DNA of 64,000 nt, taken from NCBI RefSeq assembly GCF_913774235.1, contig NZ_CAJYDW010000005.1, positions 186,001 through 250,000 of the forward strand. The letters are read 5' to 3'. Each line of letters opens with the position of its first letter. The first letter of the stretch is position 1. Both the position numbers and the translations under genes were made by a program. Shown here one piece after another: positions 60,501-64,000 of this stretch. Below the pieces are notes generated by a model. That model searched no databases, was not told where the DNA came from, and saw nothing but the letters and a program-made list of their open reading frames with translations. Origin of the DNA: an uncultured Pseudomonas sp. GTDB lineage: Bacteria; Pseudomonadota; Gammaproteobacteria; Pseudomonadales; Pseudomonadaceae.

Positions 60501-63500
60501 AGATCATCTTCACCGCCTACAGTGCCTTCCACATTCTCAAGCATCTGCAGCACGCCGGGGCGCCGCTGGACGATATCCTCGCCGAAGCGACGCTGATCGA
60601 GCCGATTCTGCAAGGGATCGGCGATCCGAACACCCTGGAGATCTTCACCATCCTGCGCCAGACGTTGCGTCTGCTGCAGGGACTGACACCGAGCCAGGAG
60701 CGTTGGGACGAGGAGGGGCAGGACGAAGCCGCGCTGGTTCGCCAGATGCAGGACAGTGGCCATGTGCTCTGCCTGAACTACTACGATTTCAACAAGATGC
60801 AGGCAGCCTTCCTGTTCCGCCGGCTGCCCGCCGCACGACAGCATGCCGAGGCCATGGAGGCTTCGCTGGCGGCCACCTTCGGCTGGTTCAGCATCGCCGA
60901 GCATGCCTTCTATCAGGCGCTGATCCTGCTGGCCGGGGATGAGCTGGCGGAAGCGGAGTTGGCCAAGGTCGAGGCTGCCCGCGAGCGGCTGGCCGGCTGG
61001 GCGACGCACTGCCCGGAGAATTTCGCCCACAAGCGCGACCTGGTAGACGCCGAGCTGGCGCGCCATGCCGGCCGCACCGAGGCGGCCATGGACCGCTACG
61101 AGCAGGCCCTGGAGTCGGCGCGGGTGCACGGCTTCCGTCAGGGCGCGGCGCTGGCCGAGGAGCTATACGGCCGCTTCTGGCTGGCGCAAGGCCGTTCGCG
61201 CCTGGCCCGTACCTACCTGCAGGATGCCCAGCGCAGCTACCTGCACTGGGGCGCGGCGGCCAAGGCGGCGGCCCTGGAGAACGAATTCCCGCACTGGCTG
61301 CGCGTGGCGGAAACCCGTTCGCTGACGGTGCAGCGTACCCATGACCAGACCACCGGCGAGATGATGCGCCTGGACTGGCTGTCGGTACTCAAGTCGCTGC
61401 AGGCCATCTCCAACGAACTGGCTCTGGACCAATTGCTGGCGCGGATGATGCGCATCATCCTCGAGGAAGGCGGTGCCCAGCGTGGGTTGTTGCTGCTGCC
61501 CGAAGGCGGCCGCTGGCTGGTGCAGGCCTCGGTGTGCGGCGGCGCGGCCGAGCCCGAGGTGCTGCAGGGCCTGCCCGTGGCGCTGGGCGAGCAGGACATC
61601 GGCGAAAGCCTGGTGCCGCTCACCCTGGTCTCCCATGTCATCCGTAACCGCGAGGCGGTCATTCTCGACGATGCCGCCAGTGCCGGACGCTTCGTCCGCG
61701 ACAGCTACATCCGCGCCCGGCGGCCGCGCTCCATCTGCTGCATGCCGGTGTTGCGCCAGGGCCGCCTGATCGGCGTGCTTTATCTGGAAAACAACCTGCT
61801 GGCCCAGGCCTTCACCCCCGGCCGGCTGCAGGTGCTGAGCATCCTCGCCACCCAGGCGGCGATTTCCCTGGAGCATGCGCAGATCTACGAGACCCTCGAA
61901 CAGCGCGTCGCCGAGCGGACCCTCGAACTGGATCAGGCACGCATCCGTGCCGAGGAAGCGGCCACGGCCAAGTCGCTGTTCCTGGCCACCATGAGTCACG
62001 AGATCCGCACCCCGCTCAATGCCGTGATCGGCCTCAGCCGCCTGACCCTGGGCACCCGGCTGTCCGGCGAGCAGCGGGGTCATGTCGGCAAGATCCTCGA
62101 TTCCGGCGAGAGTCTGCTGGGCGTCATCAACGACGTCCTCGACTATTCCCGCAACGAGGCCGGCGGCACCCGGCTCGAACAACTCGCCTTCAACCTGGGC
62201 AAGGTGCTCGAGCGCACCCTGAACCTCTGTGCCCTGAAGGCCCACGAGAAGGGGGTGGAGCTGGTGCTGGACTGCGGGCCGGACATTCCCCTGCAGCTTG
62301 AGGGCGATCCCCTGCGGCTGCAGCAGGTACTGGTCAACCTGCTGAGCAACGCGGTCAAGTTCACCGAGGCCGGGCATGTGCTGATCCGTGTCGGCGCCAC
62401 GCGCGAAGGGGCGCGGGCGCGGCTCAGCATCGCCGTCGAGGATACCGGCATCGGCATGACCGAGGCGCAGCTGGGCCAGTTGTTCCAGCCCTTCACCCAG
62501 GCGGACGGCTCCATTAGTCGCCGCTATGGCGGCACCGGCCTGGGCCTGGCCATCTCGCGCCAGCTCACCGACCTCATGGGCGGTTCCCTGGAGGTCCACA
62601 GCGAGGCGGGCCGCGGCTCCTGCTTCACCCTGCAACTGACCCTGCCGGTGACCGGCGAGCCGGAGCGGTTGCCCAGCCAGCTGGCGCGTCGGGTGCTGTT
62701 GGTGGACGACCACGCCCTCGCGCGGCGCATCCTCGGCCAGCGCCTGCGCGAACTGGGCATGCAGGTTCGCGAAGCGGAATCCGCGGCCCAGGCCCTGGCC
62801 GCGGTGACGACCGGGAACGAGGCGTTCGAGCTGGCCATCGTCGACTGGCGCCTGGGCGCCGAGGACGGCCTGGTATTGGCGCGGCGCCTGCGCGAGTGCC
62901 AGCCGGGGCTGCCCCTGGCCATGCTGGCCTCGCCCTACGAGGCGGAAGAGCTGCGCAGCCTGGGCGAGGACATCGTCGGCCTGGAGCTGCTCGACAAGCC
63001 GATCACCGCGCCCGTGCCCCAGCGGCTGCTGGCCGGTCTGGGGCTGGCGCCGGCCATGGCGCCGACGCGGGGGCAGACGGCGATCGACCTGCAGGGCATC
63101 CGCCTGCTGCTGGTGGACGACAACGCCATCAATCGCCAGGTGGTGATCGGCTTCCTGCAGGGCACCGGCATTCACATCGAGGTGGCGGAAGACGGCCAGG
63201 CGGCGCTGGATCGGCTGGAGCACGAGACCTACGACCTGGTGCTGATGGACGTGCACATGCCGCGCCTGGATGGGCTCTCGGCGACCCGCCTGCTGCGCGG
63301 CCGGCCGGCGCTGGCGCGGCTGCCGGTGATCGCCATGACCGCCAACGGCCTGCCGGGCGACCGGGAGCGCTGCCTGGAGGCCGGCATGAACGATCATCTG
63401 GTCAAGCCGCTCGATCCCAACGAACTGTTCCGCATCATCGCCGCCTGGGCCAGCCTCGAACAGCTGGAGCGTGCCGAGCGCAAGGCGGTGGCGGACGTCA

Positions 63501-64000
63501 ACCAGGCGAGCCTGCTGACGCGGGCGCGCGGCACCGCGGCGCTGGAGCCCGAGTCGGCGCTGCGCCTGTTGCGCGGCAACACCGAACTCTATGAGCAACT
63601 GGTCCGGGACTTCCGCGCCCAGCAGGCCGATCTGCCCGGGCGCATCGCCGCCTGGCGCGCCGCGGACGACGTGGCCGGTCTCTTCGAATGCGCCCATGCG
63701 CTGCAATCCTCCGCCGCCTACGTCGGCGCGACCGCTCTGCAGGAAGCGGCCCAGCGCCTGACCAAGCGCATTCGCCTGGCCCAGCCCCTCGGTGAGGAAA
63801 TTCGCCTGCTGCAGGTCGAGGCCGAGCGCTGCCTGGCGTCCCTGGACGAGTTGCTGGTCGAGGACGAACAGCAGCGACCCGAGGCCTCCGCGGAAGGATT
63901 GGAGGCCATGCTCGAGGGCCTGGTCGGGCTGTTGCGGGCCTCGGACTTCGCGGCGGAAGGGATGTTGGACAGACTCGTCGAGCGCTGCGCGAGCACGCCC
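57521..64000 (+). CDS. Giant Ser/Thr kinase-ATPase-GAF-hybrid histidine kinase (partial, runs off window)
   Basis: Open from the GTG at 57521 (or TTG 57524) to the last base without a stop, so at least 2,160 residues. Order: eukaryote-like kinase (about 1-270; HNDLNPRN with D129, DLG at 148, YLAPEQ); AAA/STAND-type ATPase with Walker A GASGVGKS (325-332) and [11 protein letters not shown] (D450-D451); a long helical TPR-like region to about 1280; GAF (about 1290-1450); HisKA SHEIRTP (H1493); HATPase with DTGIGM and [12 protein letters not shown]; receiver 1 (D1775 in VDWRLG); receiver 2 (D1910 in LMDVHMP); Hpt with [13 protein letters not shown] (H2059). No membrane segment. It matches the trifunctional Ser/Thr kinase/ATP-binding/sensor kinase family. 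Input and output are unknown. The glycine-rich loop of the kinase is weak. Confidence 0.92.
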   Translation, partial: MLRIPGYSCKAKVSESRHALIYRGTRLDDGQPVILKLLAADYPTPQAQAGLRQEFELTRRASASGAVSAALDLVDYDGRQVLVLEDIGGTDLAALLDRGPLALEDFFDWALAIVRALARLHRLRIAHNDLNPRNIVCNGGTGTLRLTDLGIATEFGAVGSGEIRLEGSLTYLAPEQSGRTGRHQDYRSDFYALGVTFYEMLCGEPPFRAQDPLELVHAHLAMRPPALAERVPGISAGLVAVVEKLMAKAAEERYQGCFGILRDLQRCQANWQAGRDEAFVPGSEDPPARLVMSRSLQGRATALRLLDEALARVTLGQVEGVFVRGASGVGKSALIQAFVRHHGERMIVVHGKFEALGSAVPYSALRQAVKELVELGQTLGADFAERLLGLLEGNAVVLTDVSPELAAWLGPQPPVAELPPLQAEQRFDDAVSALLLAFATHDRPLLLWLDDLQWADAASLRLIERLLSRRHPGSQLLVATLRDEHLADSPLGRLVTTAPIRNLTLGPLSREDIERLIADILPAPAADQAALAGLCLDKTLGNPFFIEQLLRSLQQEGLLEFDGEHGQWHWELPRLQALDVYDNVVDFMVGKLQDLPPATSQLLQWAACLGTVFSSERLAALIAEEPATIRRLCQVLVQEGLLTEAGAGGDGAPTFFSFPHDQVRHAAHSLLPPDERQRVHLRAGQLYLAEGGKARLEAVSHLNLALALIETSAERLQLLELNLEAARRTRQANAYPAALEFLRTAVTLIDEAAWSGRHVLLFQLHREWAELAHLCGDALEALRICELLLPRARTSLEEAGVRALQIDLFSGLGRFAEALAVGVAGVRALDEPWPEDPADINQAIGADSAEVDAWLAARSPAALLDLPTMDDPRAQLLIRLLGLLWGPAINVDLPMSLLAVMRIVKLSIQYGNGDLSPFGYANYGSLLSAFHGRYELGYQVGRLAVDLVDRTGNLPLKCKVYTMFAVTNSPWSSPIADNVPLLREALAAGQCTGEIIFTAYSAFHILKHLQHAGAPLDDILAEATLIEPILQGIGDPNTLEIFTILRQTLRLLQGLTPSQERWDEEGQDEAALVRQMQDSGHVLCLNYYDFNKMQAAFLFRRLPAARQHAEAMEASLAATFGWFSIAEHAFYQALILLAGDELAEAELAKVEAARERLAGWATHCPENFAHKRDLVDAELARHAGRTEAAMDRYEQALESARVHGFRQGAALAEELYGRFWLAQGRSRLARTYLQDAQRSYLHWGAAAKAAALENEFPHWLRVAETRSLTVQRTHDQTTGEMMRLDWLSVLKSLQAISNELALDQLLARMMRIILEEGGAQRGLLLLPEGGRWLVQASVCGGAAEPEVLQGLPVALGEQDIGESLVPLTLVSHVIRNREAVILDDAASAGRFVRDSYIRARRPRSICCMPVLRQGRLIGVLYLENNLLAQAFTPGRLQVLSILATQAAISLEHAQIYETLEQRVAERTLELDQARIRAEEAATAKSLFLATMSHEIRTPLNAVIGLSRLTLGTRLSGEQRGHVGKILDSGESLLGVINDVLDYSRNEAGGTRLEQLAFNLGKVLERTLNLCALKAHEKGVELVLDCGPDIPLQLEGDPLRLQQVLVNLLSNAVKFTEAGHVLIRVGATREGARARLSIAVEDTGIGMTEAQLGQLFQPFTQADGSISRRYGGTGLGLAISRQLTDLMGGSLEVHSEAGRGSCFTLQLTLPVTGEPERLPSQLARRVLLVDDHALARRILGQRLRELGMQVREAESAAQALAAVTTGNEAFELAIVDWRLGAEDGLVLARRLRECQPGLPLAMLASPYEAEELRSLGEDIVGLELLDKPITAPVPQRLLAGLGLAPAMAPTRGQTAIDLQGIRLLLVDDNAINRQVVIGFLQGTGIHIEVAEDGQAALDRLEHETYDLVLMDVHMPRLDGLSATRLLRGRPALARLPVIAMTANGLPGDRERCLEAGMNDHLVKPLDPNELFRIIAAWASLEQLERAERKAVADVNQASLLTRARGTAALEPESALRLLRGNTELYEQLVRDFRAQQADLPGRIAAWRAADDVAGLFECAHALQSSAAYVGATALQEAAQRLTKRIRLAQPLGEEIRLLQVEAERCLASLDELLVEDEQQRPEASAEGLEAMLEGLVGLLRASDFAAEGMLDRLVERCASTP

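Noticed and set aside
61163-63706. Long minus-strand open frame (847 codons) opposite the GAF/histidine kinase/receiver region
   Set aside because: Mirror of a real coding frame; composition is typical of antisense high-GC shadows and no motif was found.

Overview
The window is chromosomal DNA of a high-GC gammaproteobacterium, almost certainly a Pseudomonas. The gene content and local order match that genus: lpxH-ppiB-glnS-cysS, gacS-x-cysM-rlmD-relA-mazG, flhB-like/fliK-like beside ccmABCDEFGHI, and an AcvB-like hydrolase beside mprF. A P. oryzihabitans-like species is possible, but the sequence alone cannot settle this.

Layout. 0.1-4.6 kb holds lipid A synthesis (lpxH), a peptidyl-prolyl isomerase and two aminoacyl-tRNA synthetases. 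4.6-9.4 kb has a REP-type inverted repeat, a DEAD-box helicase, a PhoD-like phosphatase and a flavoprotein. 9.4-14.1 kb is an accessory patch: almost 1 kb of AT-richer DNA with no supportable gene, then a 1,243-residue autotransporter with tandem Ig-like repeats. 14.3-19.6 kb has an alcohol dehydrogenase and a tightly packed minus-strand set: blue-light LOV histidine kinase, ExoD-like membrane protein, HDAC-type deacetylase and NYN/LOTUS protein. 19.8-22.6 kb has TesB and a KaiC-like ATPase followed by a lone receiver protein. 22.7-29.4 kb holds a CsbD-like protein, a lipoprotein, a small secreted protein, a CadR-like regulator, rimO, kup and a short unknown gene. 29.5-33.5 kb is the AcvB-like hydrolase/MprF pair for aminoacyl-phosphatidylglycerol. 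Initiator tRNA-fMet is at 33.7 kb. 33.8-45.4 kb has small unknown genes, a LexA-boxed dinB, gacS, an esterase-fold protein without its nucleophile, cysM, rlmD, relA and mazG. A second REP pair lies at 45.4 kb, then flhB-like and fliK-like genes, and divergently the complete cytochrome c maturation operon (47.5-54.3 kb). At 54.3-57.3 kb two convergent genes overlap by 75 bases. From 57.5 kb to the window edge one enormous frame encodes a Ser/Thr kinase-ATPase-GAF-histidine kinase-receiver-receiver-Hpt protein; its end lies outside the window.

Functionally the window is rich in signalling: GacS, a LOV kinase, the giant hybrid kinase, a KaiC/receiver pair and RelA. Envelope functions are LpxH, MprF/AcvB, the autotransporter, lipoproteins and the ccm system. 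The best candidates for undescribed biology are the LOV-ExoD-HDAC-NYN cassette, the KaiC-like/receiver pair about 1 kb from it, and the putative esterase pseudoenzyme between gacS and cysM. No CRISPR array, complete insertion sequence, prophage or known defence system was seen.
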